Of a stretch of 39,480 nt of DNA, positions 14,965 to 22,806 are shown piece by piece. The notes under the pieces were generated by a model. That model ran no database searches. It saw only the letters and a list, made by a program, of their open reading frames with translations, and was not told the origin of the DNA. Within the stretch, counting starts at the first letter, position 1; the number at the start of each line of letters is the position of its first letter. Source of the stretch: JAJKIP01 sp040509055 (GTDB taxonomy: Bacteria; Bacteroidota; Bacteroidia; Chitinophagales; Chitinophagaceae); NCBI GenBank assembly GCA_040509055.1, contig JBEVLT010000352.1:1-39480 (forward strand), written 5' to 3'. The position numbers and the translations under genes are program-made.

Positions 14965-15930
14965 TTACTCAGCAGTGATCTCTATGCTATTGCCTTTTTC
15001 AGCAGAATAGGGTCGTATGGCCGGTAATAATCTTGTCTCATCAATCCCTTCCTCGTCTATCAGGTACTTTATTACGGCAGACTGGCGTTTTTTTGCGATC
15101 AGGCTGGCCTTGCTATTTTGGGGATAAGCGACAACATTTACGATTGTTTCCGGATTGTTTCTCAGTGTTGCGGCTGTTTCCGCCAGTGTCTTGCGGATGG
15201 CTTCGCTTAGGGTGGTGCTGGTTTTGGTAAAGCTGATGGTTATGGCAGGGAAATTCGGGTCGAAACTAATAATTCCCATAGCAGAGCAGGGCCCGCAATA
15301 GGGGGGATAAAGCATAATGTTGTAATCGGTGGATTGCATCACAGGATGATAGCTACGGACACTCCCTGGCAGGCCTGTGTACTGAACAGAGAATATGAAT
15401 GACTTGCCTGCAAGGTTGTCTGGTATCTCAAAAGAAAATTTCCCATCCTTGTCCGTATATGCTATTATTGTTTCTCCAATCCTGATCTCTGCATGTTCAA
15501 GCGCGCTATCCTTGTTATTACGCACTATCCCACTGATAATAAATTTGTTGCCGGTGTCAACATCCTGTTGTTTAGGATCGGGTTGCTGCACCGCGACCCT
15601 GTATTCATGCCGTGTGCCTGTAGCTCCTGAATATTTCATGGTGAGGAAGGCAAATGCCGTCAGCGCAGCCTTATAGACGTTTTTCCATGCAAACGATTTC
15701 CGGCTTGGCGGCACGATGGCTTTATTCAGCTGGCTGGTATGAAAGCGGCCGCAGGGAATCTCCCTGGCAGAACGCAGGTAGTGATACAGCTCCGTATCGC
15801 TTAAATAAGAAAAATCGATCACCGTTTTCCTGCAGTTTCCGCAGAAGCGTCCCTTTTCATGCTGTTCCATCTTCTCCCAGCTTTCATGGCAGGGTTTAGG
15901 AATCGTGATCTTCAGCGGGGTGTGTTTCAT
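14965..15930 (-). CDS. Chimeric membrane protein: Cys-rich N-terminus, beta-sandwich, OmpA-like C-terminus
   Basis: This 321-residue protein starts KITIPKPCHESW and GRFCGNCRKTVIDFS, a Cys-rich N-terminal module (C14, C30, C33) that Chitinophagaceae place before carboxypeptidase-regulatory-like domains. A short hydrophobic stretch follows (~87-98), then a beta-sandwich (FIISGIVRNNKDSALEHAEI ... YTDKDGKFSFEIP, ~129-205). The C-terminal ~85 residues resemble an OmpA peptidoglycan-binding domain (AETAATLRNNPETIVNVVAY ... KRQSAVIKYLIDEEGI). ATG 15930 is preferred over the frame opening at 16059, which reaches into a repeat copy. The gene is about 45% GC on two 60-base lines counted, against 57% in a neighbouring gene. 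The function is unknown. Confidence 0.7.
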   Translation of the reverse strand: MKHTPLKITIPKPCHESWEKMEQHEKGRFCGNCRKTVIDFSYLSDTELYHYLRSAREIPCGRFHTSQLNKAIVPPSRKSFAWKNVYKAALTAFAFLTMKYSGATGTRHEYRVAVQQPDPKQQDVDTGNKFIISGIVRNNKDSALEHAEIRIGETIIAYTDKDGKFSFEIPDNLAGKSFIFSVQYTGLPGSVRSYHPVMQSTDYNIMLYPPYCGPCSAMGIISFDPNFPAITISFTKTSTTLSEAIRKTLAETAATLRNNPETIVNVVAYPQNSKASLIAKKRQSAVIKYLIDEEGIDETRLLPAIRPYSAEKGNSIEITAE

Positions 15931-15988
15931 GAGCCGGTGTTTGTTGTGAGGTAAACGTTTTTTAGATGTCAGATTCCTTTCAAGAGGG

Positions 15989-16016
15989 TTTGGATGTTCG
16001 GAGTTCGACGTTGGGG
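15989..16016. repeat. Degenerate GTTCG-type intergenic repeat
   Basis: The stretch GGATGTTCGGAGTTCGACGTTGG is a tandem of degenerate GTTCGA-like units. It lies in the 304-base gap between the chimeric gene and the methyltransferase, just before repeat copy B. The rest of that gap, apart from the repeats, shows nothing I recognise. Confidence 0.4.
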
Positions 16017-16031
16017 GAACTATTGTAGTAT

Positions 16032-16216
16032 CGGGTTTACTGGTTTGAACATGTTCCATGCAGGTTCGGGGTTTGATGTTCGGCGTGGCATCATCGTACC
16101 TTCGACAGGTCAGCTGCAGAGCGATCAGGTTGGGTCAGCCCGGTAAACATCCAACATCAACCCTCCGACCCGTACGTAAGACTACTGCAAATATGTAACG
16201 CATAGCCAGCCTGAAG
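16032..16216. repeat. Long intergenic direct repeat, copy B
   Basis: About 185 bp, the second copy of the repeat at 14697-14891 and in the same orientation. The internal inverted repeat has decayed: GGGTTTGATGTT (16069-16080) against AACATCAACCCTC (16153-16165). It ends 19 bases short of the methyltransferase stop codon. Confidence 0.85.
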
Positions 16217-16234
16217 TGTTCCGGACATCAAACA

Positions 16235-17041
16235 TCAGGTAAGCGCATCGGTCGTTCTTCCATCACTGTACAGCCGTTTTTCCTTGTCCTCCGGGTGGTG
16301 GGTCCTTTTTTTCGCAATGACGATCAGCCGCGGCGTTTTGCGGATATCGTAGGCGCCCAGCTGGTAGTCGCCAAAGACTTGCTGCACCTGCAGCGACTGG
16401 AAGCTGAGCATATCGGTAAAGTCGCCCAGCGAGAATTTGGCCAGTTGTTCGGTAACGGTGTACGGATCGGGCAGCGTGGGATCGGCAATCTTGATCTTTT
16501 TGTAAAAATGGGTTTCATCGTGCCAGCGCCGGATGTCGTAGCGGGTAGCGCCAATCTCTTTCACTTCATCCGGTACCAGGTGGTCTTCGGCAAAATGGGG
16601 GTTCAGGTAATCAAATACCACGATGCCGCCGGGCTTCAGGCTGCCGGCAATGGTACGCATGGCATCGTCGTGCTCCCGACGGGTCCTGAAATAGCCGAAG
16701 CCGGTAAACAGGTTGAAGGCATAGTCGAAGTAATTGACCCAGAAAGGCAGGCGGATGTCGTGGATAAAGAACTGGATATTATCCGGGCCGGCTTGTTGGG
16801 CATGGGCAATGTTGTCAGGTGCCAGGTCGACGCCGGTTACTTCCAGCCCGTACCCGGCCAGCATGCGGCTATGGCGGCCCCGGCCGCAGGCAATATCCAC
16901 CACCAGGCTGCCGGGCTGTGGTTGTAAATGCTGTACCAGCCGGTCGATAAACAGGCGGGCTTCTTCTTCATTCCGCTCGAAATAAAGCTGGTGATAGAAA
17001 GGCGAATTGAACCATGCTTGGTACCAGGCCGTGTCGGTCAT
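16235..17041 (-). CDS. Class I SAM-dependent methyltransferase
   Basis: This 268-residue protein has the SAM-binding motif I VVDIACGRGRHSRML (near residue 47), motif II acidic residue in VTGVDLAPDNI, and post-motif LKPGGIVVFDYLNPHF (~133-148). This is a Rossmann-type Methyltransf_25/11-like enzyme acting on an unknown small molecule; no adjacent biosynthetic genes indicate the substrate. A consensus -7 box lies upstream. The last ~20 residues are basic and polar and may not be conserved, because they run up to the edge of repeat copy B. Confidence 0.87.
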   Translation of the reverse strand: MTDTAWYQAWFNSPFYHQLYFERNEEEARLFIDRLVQHLQPQPGSLVVDIACGRGRHSRMLAGYGLEVTGVDLAPDNIAHAQQAGPDNIQFFIHDIRLPFWVNYFDYAFNLFTGFGYFRTRREHDDAMRTIAGSLKPGGIVVFDYLNPHFAEDHLVPDEVKEIGATRYDIRRWHDETHFYKKIKIADPTLPDPYTVTEQLAKFSLGDFTDMLSFQSLQVQQVFGDYQLGAYDIRKTPRLIVIAKKRTHHPEDKEKRLYSDGRTTDALT

Positions 17042-17054
17042 AAATTTCTTTCAG

Positions 17055-17062
17055 CAAATGTA
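17055..17062 (-). promoter_or_regulatory. -7 box for the methyltransferase gene
   Basis: On the minus strand TACATTTG exactly matches TAnnTTTG and ends 13 nt before the ATG. No -33 element is clear. Confidence 0.45.
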
Positions 17063-17096
17063 AGCGATTGGCCAAGAGAGATTGGCGGGGAAAATG

Positions 17097-17104
17097 TATT
17101 TTTG
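17097..17104 (+). promoter_or_regulatory. -7 box for glmM
   Basis: TATTTTTG exactly matches the -7 consensus. It would give a leader of roughly 100 nt before the GTG start, longer than usual here. The leader contains the palindrome CTGCCGGCAG but no riboswitch or glmS-type element that I recognise. Confidence 0.45.
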
Positions 17105-17210
17105 CGGCGCTGAAAAACCACCGGCACCCGCCGGCCTCAGCCAAAGTCCAATGCCTTGAGCCCTGCCGCCTGCCGGCAGCATACCCTTTCAAACATTACA
17201 ATTTTACAGC

Positions 17211-18602
17211 GTGGCATTGATAAAAAGCATATCCGGTATCAGGGGAACGATTGGCGGCAAAACAGGCGATAACCTGACACCGCTGGATATCGTAAAATTT
17301 ACAGCAGCATTCGGCGCTATTATCGCAGAAAAGCAGGACAATAAGCGCACAAAGATCGTTGTAGGCCGCGATGGCCGCATCAGCGGAGAAATGGTGCGCG
17401 ACCTGGTGGTAAGCACGCTCACCGGGCTGGGCATCGATGTAGTGGACCTGGGGCTTTCCACCACACCCACCGTGGAGCTGGCGGTAACCCTGGAAAAAGC
17501 CGATGGCGGTATTATTTTGACGGCCAGCCACAACCCCAAAGAGTGGAATGCCCTGAAGCTGCTGAATAAAGACGGCGAGTTCATTTCGGCAGAAGTGGGC
17601 GAAAGGGTGCTGGAAATAGCCGGAAAAGAAGACTTCAGCTTTGCGCCGGTGGATAAACTCGGCAAGCTGTCTGCGAATGACAGCTACCTGCAAAAGCATA
17701 TCGATGCCATACTGGCTTACCCGCTGGTGAATGCGGAGGCTATTGCCGGCCGGAAATTCAAAGTGGTGGTGGACACGATCAATTCCACGGGCGCCATTTT
17801 CGTTCCGGCCCTGCTGAAGGCGCTGGGTGTGGAGGATGTGATCGTGCTGAACGGCGAAGTGAACGGAAAGTTTGCCCATAATCCCGAGCCCGTACCGCAA
17901 CACCTGTCAGGCCTGAGCGCCGAAGTAGTGAAGCAAAAAGCTGATTTCGGGATAGCCGTAGACCCGGACGTAGACCGGCTTTGTTTTGTGAATGAAGACG
18001 GCAGCATGTTTGGCGAAGAATATACACTGGTGGCGGTGGCGGATTATGTACTTGGCAAAAGAAAAGGCAATACCGTCAGCAACATGAGCAGCACCAAAGC
18101 GCTCAAAGAAATTACGCTGAAGCATGGCGCGGAATATTTCCCTTCAGCGGTAGGCGAAGTGAACGTGGTGAAAAAAATGAAAGAAGTAAATGCCGTGATC
18201 GGTGGAGAAGGAAATGGCGGCATCATCGTACCCGATTTTCATTACGGCCGCGATGCGCTGATCGGCATCGGGCTGTTTCTCAGTCACCTGGCCGCCCAGG
18301 ATAAAAAGGGTATCAAATACCTGCGCGGGCTCTACCCGGATTATTTCATCTCCAAGAACAAGATCGAGCTGGAGAATGGCATCGATGTAAAAGGCATTTT
18401 TGAAAAGATCAAAAAGAAATACAAGAAGCACCCTGTCAATACGGAAGACGGGCTGAAGATCGAGTTTGACAACGACTGGGCGCACCTGCGTCCCTCCAAT
18501 ACAGAACCGATCATCCGCATCTATGCCGAAAGCGACTTCGAAACCAAGGCCAGCAATATCGCCGCGCAGATCATGCGGGATATACGCGAGTTCATGCTTT
18601 AG
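17211..18602 (+). CDS. glmM: Phosphoglucosamine mutase-type phosphohexomutase
   Basis: This 463-residue alpha-D-phosphohexomutase has all four family signatures: the N-terminal SGIRGTIGG, the phosphoserine loop TASHNPKEWN (S106), the Mg2+ loop DPDVDRL (251-257), the sugar-binding GGEGNGG, and the phosphate-binding RPSNTEPIIRIYAE near the C-terminus. GlmM interconverts glucosamine-6-P and glucosamine-1-P for UDP-GlcNAc and peptidoglycan/LPS synthesis; phosphomannomutase or phosphoglucomutase activity is the main alternative. The start is GTG at 17211, since the conserved N-terminus begins there. The gene converges on the Mo-hydroxylase operon with 17 nt between stop codons. Confidence 0.88.
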   Translation: MALIKSISGIRGTIGGKTGDNLTPLDIVKFTAAFGAIIAEKQDNKRTKIVVGRDGRISGEMVRDLVVSTLTGLGIDVVDLGLSTTPTVELAVTLEKADGGIILTASHNPKEWNALKLLNKDGEFISAEVGERVLEIAGKEDFSFAPVDKLGKLSANDSYLQKHIDAILAYPLVNAEAIAGRKFKVVVDTINSTGAIFVPALLKALGVEDVIVLNGEVNGKFAHNPEPVPQHLSGLSAEVVKQKADFGIAVDPDVDRLCFVNEDGSMFGEEYTLVAVADYVLGKRKGNTVSNMSSTKALKEITLKHGAEYFPSAVGEVNVVKKMKEVNAVIGGEGNGGIIVPDFHYGRDALIGIGLFLSHLAAQDKKGIKYLRGLYPDYFISKNKIELENGIDVKGIFEKIKKKYKKHPVNTEDGLKIEFDNDWAHLRPSNTEPIIRIYAESDFETKASNIAAQIMRDIREFML

Positions 18603-18619
18603 CCTGCTGCTTCGTTTTT

Positions 18620-20848
18620 TTACAATAGCTTATCAGGAGTAACAGGCAGTTCGCGGATGCGCCTGCCGGTAGCATGATACACGGCATTGGCGACCGCCGC
18701 GGCAAAACCGATCAGCGCGATCTCGCCCATGCCTTTGGCCCCCATCGGGTTCAGCACCGGGTCGGGCTTGTTGACAAATACCGCATCGATGCGTGGCACA
18801 TCTGCATTTACCGGTACGTGGTAATCGGCAAAATTATTGTTGACGTAACGGCCATACCGGTGGTCGATGATCGCTTCCTCGGTCAATGCCATGCCGATAC
18901 CGCCGACCACGCCGCCGATCATCTGGCTGCGGGCTGTTTTTTCACTGACGATCTTCCCTGCATCGCCTGCGGTGGCTACCTGCTTTACGCGAACGATGCC
19001 CGTGCGCGGATGCACATGTACTTTCACAAAATGCACGGAAAAGGAATACATGGAGTATTTGCGGAGCTCTTCGCCGCCTTTCGAATCCTTTGTTATTTCC
19101 AGTTGCGGCAGGTTCTGTTCCTGCAGCAGTTCCGCATAGCCGATCCGGATATTCCGGTCGGTGGATAAAATCACCTGCCCGTTTTCCAGCGCCAGGTTTT
19201 CCTGCCGGGCCGTCTGGAGTGCAGCGGTACCGCTTTTCAGGGCCAGTTGCAGTAGTTGCTGTCCCAGGGCAGTACATGCATCGTGTACGGCCGAGCCGAG
19301 CGTGGACGTGGTGGCGGAGCCGCCCTGGGTGGGGCCGGGCGGCAGATCGGTATCGCCGAGCTCGAACCGGATCTTTGCAGCAGGCAGCTTCAGCGTTTCT
19401 GATGCGATCTGTACCATCGCGGTGGCGGTGCCGGGACCGGAATCGCTGACGGCGCTTTGGAGCAACAATGTTCCATCGTATCTCAGGATGGCTTTCACCG
19501 TGGCATTCCATCGCATGGCGCTGAATACACCGGTGCTCATGCCATAACCCGTCAGCATGCCGTTTTCCTGCATGGAGCGGGGAGCCTGTTTTCTGTTGCT
19601 CCAGCCGATCTTTTCAGCGCCCAGCTGGTAGCATTCCTTTAAATATTTGCTGGACCAGGGCAGGTTTCGCTCGGGATCGGTTTCTGCATAGTTGCGCAGC
19701 CGCAATTCGATGGGGTCCAGGCCCAGCTTGTAAGAAAGTTCGTCGATGGCCGACTCCAGGGCAAAACACCCGGTGGCCTCGCCGGGGCCGCGCATCCAGG
19801 TAGGTGTGGCTACATCGAGCGGCACCAGTTTGTAGTCGGTATTTACGTTGGGACAGGCATACAGGAATTTGGAGGCATTGGTAACGCCTTCGGTAAAGTT
19901 CTCGTAAGCCGAGGTCTGCGCTATCGCCAGGTGGGTCAGCCCGGTCAGTTTCCCATCGGCAGTGGCGCCAAGGCCGATCTTTTGCCAGGTATAGGGCCGG
20001 TAGCCGACCGTAGTAAACATTTGATCGCGGGTCAGCACCAGCTTAACCGGCTTGTTGATTTTTTTTGCGGCCAGCACGGCGGCTATTTCATGCGGCCATA
20101 CGCGCAGTGCGCTGCCAAAGCCTCCGCCCACGTATTCGGCAATCACCTGTACATTGGCTTCCGGCAATTGAAAGGCCTGCATCAGGCTGCGCTGCGTGTC
20201 TTTGGGTCCCTGCGTTTTATCATATACCGTCAGCTTGTCGGCAGCTTCCCAGTTGGCAACGATGGCATGCAGCTCCATCGGGTTGTGCGTTTCGGTAGGC
20301 AGGATGTATTCTTCCTCGATCCATACCGGCGCTTTTTTGTAGGCATCCGCTTCTCCGCGTGTGTACACCGAACCGCGGCCACCGCGTGGCGCTGCGGCCT
20401 TGCCGATGTTTTTGTGCAGATCGGTTTCGTGCGGTGCCTTTTCATATTGAGCCTTTACCAGCGAGGCGGCATAGACGGCGCGTTCGTAAGTATCGGCTAC
20501 TACAATGGCGATCGGCTGCCCGTTGGACCAGACCGTGTTATCGTAAAAGACCTTCAACCCCTGCCAGCCGCGCGAACCGGTTTGGTTGTCAGCCGGTGCA
20601 AAACCCGGCACTTTCGGTGCATTCAGGTGAGACAGGACGGCGAGCACGCCGGGCGCCTGTTCGGCTGCACGCGTATCCAGGTTTTTTATTTTGCCCCTGG
20701 TGATGGTGCTGGTAACGAGCACCGCGTAAGTCATGCCGGGCAGCAGGTGCTCTGCCGCATACCTGGCAGCGCCGGTCACCTTGTCTTTACCATCCACGCG
20801 ATCGGCCGGTGCGGGCCATTCCGTTGCAGCTAAAAAATAGTTGTCCAT
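18620..20848 (-). CDS. paoC: Molybdopterin-binding subunit of a PaoABC-type aldehyde oxidoreductase
   Basis: This 742-residue large subunit belongs to the xanthine oxidase family. Molybdenum-cofactor motifs include VGGGFGSALRVWPHE (~240-254), MRGPGEATGCFALESAID (~352-369) and the active-site glutamate in GAKGMGEIAL (E709). It has no signal peptide of its own. PaoC-type subunits cross the membrane by the Tat system together with the twin-arginine Fe-S subunit. In PaoABC the enzyme oxidises aromatic and aliphatic aldehydes to acids in the periplasm. The substrate here is inferred from family only. It is the third gene of a three-gene operon and follows the FAD subunit after 36 nt. Confidence 0.9.
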   Translation of the reverse strand: MDNYFLAATEWPAPADRVDGKDKVTGAARYAAEHLLPGMTYAVLVTSTITRGKIKNLDTRAAEQAPGVLAVLSHLNAPKVPGFAPADNQTGSRGWQGLKVFYDNTVWSNGQPIAIVVADTYERAVYAASLVKAQYEKAPHETDLHKNIGKAAAPRGGRGSVYTRGEADAYKKAPVWIEEEYILPTETHNPMELHAIVANWEAADKLTVYDKTQGPKDTQRSLMQAFQLPEANVQVIAEYVGGGFGSALRVWPHEIAAVLAAKKINKPVKLVLTRDQMFTTVGYRPYTWQKIGLGATADGKLTGLTHLAIAQTSAYENFTEGVTNASKFLYACPNVNTDYKLVPLDVATPTWMRGPGEATGCFALESAIDELSYKLGLDPIELRLRNYAETDPERNLPWSSKYLKECYQLGAEKIGWSNRKQAPRSMQENGMLTGYGMSTGVFSAMRWNATVKAILRYDGTLLLQSAVSDSGPGTATAMVQIASETLKLPAAKIRFELGDTDLPPGPTQGGSATTSTLGSAVHDACTALGQQLLQLALKSGTAALQTARQENLALENGQVILSTDRNIRIGYAELLQEQNLPQLEITKDSKGGEELRKYSMYSFSVHFVKVHVHPRTGIVRVKQVATAGDAGKIVSEKTARSQMIGGVVGGIGMALTEEAIIDHRYGRYVNNNFADYHVPVNADVPRIDAVFVNKPDPVLNPMGAKGMGEIALIGFAAAVANAVYHATGRRIRELPVTPDKLL

Positions 20849-20884
20849 ATTGATTTGATGGAGTGTGCTTCGTTAAAAAAAATA

Positions 20885-21868
20885 TCAACTGATCGCCGCT
20901 GCCTGCGACAGGGCCTGCACAATAGCGGCCGGCGCCATCTTCAGTTTGAAATTATTATGCCCGTATCCCTTTGCGCCTTTCATCGCCAGCGCCGCCGCCT
21001 GTTCGAATGCCTGTACGGAAGCCGGTTTGCCGGCCAGGAACCTTTCAGCTTCGTTCAGCCGCCAGGGCTTATGGGCTACGCCGCCCATGGCCAGCCGCGC
21101 CTGCGCAATGGTGCCGCCGTTCAGTTGCAGCGCTGCTGCCACGGATACCAGTGCAAAGGCGTAGGAGGCACGGTCCCTGAGCTTCAGGTAGGCGGCATGC
21201 TGTGCCAGATCATTGGCCGGTATAATGACGCCCGTGATCAGCTCACCTTTTTGCAGGGTATTGTCTTTGTCCGGCATAGTACCCGGCAGGCGGTGGAAGT
21301 CGGTAAAGGGGATGCTCCGGTCGCCTTTGGGCCCGCTGACCTGCACGGTGGCGTCGAGTGCTGCGAGGGCCACGCACATATCGCTGGGGTGTACGGCAAT
21401 GCACTGATCGCTGGCGCCGAAAATGGCATGCATGCGGTTGTAACCCTGCAGGGCGCCGCAACCACTGCCGGGATTTCGTTTGTTGCAGGGCATCACCGTA
21501 TCGTAAAAATAAGTGCAGCGGGTGCGCTGCATCATGTTGCCGCCAACGGTGGCCATGTTCCGGAGCTGGGCCGAAGCGCCGGCTTTGAGCGCCAGGCTCA
21601 GCAGCGGGTATTTATCTTTTACAAGGGTATGTTCGGCCACATCGCTGTTGAGCGCCAGTGCGCCGATGGCCAGTCCCTGGCTGGTTTCTTCCACCTGCTT
21701 CAGCGGCAGGTTGTTGATGTCTACCAGCCGCACCGGGGCGGTTACGCCTTTCTTCATCAGGTCTACCAGGTTGGTGCCGCCGGCAATAAAACCACCTGCC
21801 GGGTTTTTGGCCAGGGTATCCACAGCGGCTTTGACGGAATAGACGCGGGTGTATTCAAAATTGATCAT
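20885..21868 (-). CDS. paoB: FAD-binding subunit of a PaoABC-type oxidoreductase
   Basis: This 327-residue protein has the two FAD-binding loops of the family, FIAGGTNLVDLMKK (~27-40) and NMATVGGNMMQRT (~104-116). The insertion after the second loop holds four cysteines (C118, C128, C137, C156), consistent with the [4Fe-4S] cluster that distinguishes PaoB-type subunits from ordinary XdhB. It passes electrons between the [2Fe-2S] subunit and FAD. Its ATG overlaps the stop of the Fe-S gene by 4 nt (ATGA), so translation is probably coupled. Confidence 0.9.
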   Translation of the reverse strand: MINFEYTRVYSVKAAVDTLAKNPAGGFIAGGTNLVDLMKKGVTAPVRLVDINNLPLKQVEETSQGLAIGALALNSDVAEHTLVKDKYPLLSLALKAGASAQLRNMATVGGNMMQRTRCTYFYDTVMPCNKRNPGSGCGALQGYNRMHAIFGASDQCIAVHPSDMCVALAALDATVQVSGPKGDRSIPFTDFHRLPGTMPDKDNTLQKGELITGVIIPANDLAQHAAYLKLRDRASYAFALVSVAAALQLNGGTIAQARLAMGGVAHKPWRLNEAERFLAGKPASVQAFEQAAALAMKGAKGYGHNNFKLKMAPAAIVQALSQAAAIS

Positions 21869-22482
21869 ACCGGCTGCCCTCCTTTTTTTACGTCCGTGAT
21901 GGCATCCACGATGTTGGGGTAGGCGCCGCAGCGGCAGATATTGCCACTCATGTATTCACGTATTTCCTCTTCGCTGCCTGCATGCCCTTCGCGGATGCAG
22001 GCGATGGCCGACATGATCTGGCCCGGCGTGCAGTAGCCGCACTGGAACCCGTCATGTTTGATAAACGCCTCCTGCATCGGGTGCAGGTCGTCGCCGGAGG
22101 CCAGCCCTTCGATGGTGGTTATTTTTTTGCCCTGCTGCATTACGGCAAGGGTAAGGCAGGAGTTGATGCGGCGGCCGTCCACATGCACCGTACAGGCGCC
22201 GCACTGGCCATGATCGCAGCCTTTTTTGGTGCCGGTAAGCGACAGCTGCTCCCGCAGCAGATCGAGCAGGGTGACCCGCGGCTCCACAGCCAGTTCAAAC
22301 TTTACCCCGTTCACTTCGATCTCCAGGGGCATTTTTTCAAACCAGCCGGCGATCTTTTCATCGCAGGTGCCGGCCTTCACGATGGCCGGCGAGGCAATGG
22401 ACAGCGCGGCAATCGCCGTTGACTTTTTCAGGAAATTACGGCGGCCCTGGTTTGGGCACTCCGTCGGTTGGTCATGGTTCAT
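21865..22482 (-). CDS. paoA: Tat-exported [2Fe-2S] subunit of a PaoABC-type oxidoreductase
   Basis: This 205-residue protein begins with a twin-arginine signal (GRRNFLKKSTAIAALSIASP, R14-R15), then a plant-type ferredoxin cluster (C89, C94, C97, C109) and a second [2Fe-2S] domain (C148, C151, C183, C185 in CGYCTPGQ and CRCGAYPN). It is the electron-transfer and export-carrying subunit of a periplasmic molybdenum hydroxylase. It is the first gene of the operon. The XdhC/PaoD-like maturation chaperone usually found with such operons is not in this window. No consensus -7 box is obvious upstream. Confidence 0.92.
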   Translation of the reverse strand: MNHDQPTECPNQGRRNFLKKSTAIAALSIASPAIVKAGTCDEKIAGWFEKMPLEIEVNGVKFELAVEPRVTLLDLLREQLSLTGTKKGCDHGQCGACTVHVDGRRINSCLTLAVMQQGKKITTIEGLASGDDLHPMQEAFIKHDGFQCGYCTPGQIMSAIACIREGHAGSEEEIREYMSGNICRCGAYPNIVDAITDVKKGGQPV

Positions 22483-22806
22483 GTCGGATTATTAAGCAGT
22501 TTAAATTTACTTTTTTCTCTGCACAACGGGAAAATAAAACGGGCATACCGCTGCCGGAAACAAATTATTAAGCCGGCAGTGGTCCCGGTTCCTGCATGAT
22601 CTCTTCATTCCCCGGCCTGTCTCTACCGCTGAAAGTGTTGGTCCGGCCAGCGTGTTGATAGCCGCTTTTTTGCATGCATCAAAAACAACGCCATGCCGGC
22701 GGTATTTGATAAAAGGCTTCATGGCTTGTGGCGAATAAATTATCTTTGCGCCCTCTTCCGGTAAGGGTAGAACCCGCCCTCAAAATCTGAAGGCTTGCAA
22801 TAACTT
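22483..22806. other. 324-base intergenic region between the pao operon and the desulfurase gene
   Basis: This divergent region has an AT-rich part near the paoA start and a -7 box at 22741-22748 for the desulfurase. A 71-codon minus-strand frame (22507-22722) lacks any recognisable feature and is not called. No RNA gene or repeat was seen. Confidence 0.5.
22741..22748 (+). promoter_or_regulatory. -7 box for the cysteine desulfurase gene
   Basis: TATCTTTG exactly matches TAnnTTTG, 58 nt before the ATG at 22807. The nearest upstream TTTG (22705-22708) is 32 nt away, too far for a standard -33 element. Confidence 0.5.

Noticed and set aside
15931..16059. A 43-codon N-terminal extension of the repeat-flanked gene reaching into repeat copy B
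   Set aside because: The conserved Cys-rich module begins at the ATG at 15930; the extension is low complexity and partly made of repeat sequence.
20855..21922. A 355-codon open frame antisense to the FAD subunit gene
   Set aside because: The opposite strand carries a complete PaoB-type protein with cofactor motifs, and this frame has none.
22507..22722. A 71-codon minus-strand frame in the gap before the desulfurase gene
   Set aside because: No signal, motif or plausible start region; the residue composition is unlike a real protein.
22749..22806. A tRNA-like stretch (CCCTCAAAATCTGAAGG) before the desulfurase gene
   Set aside because: It has no acceptor stem, no T-loop GTTCGA-type sequence and no D-arm, and it lies between the -7 box and the ATG.
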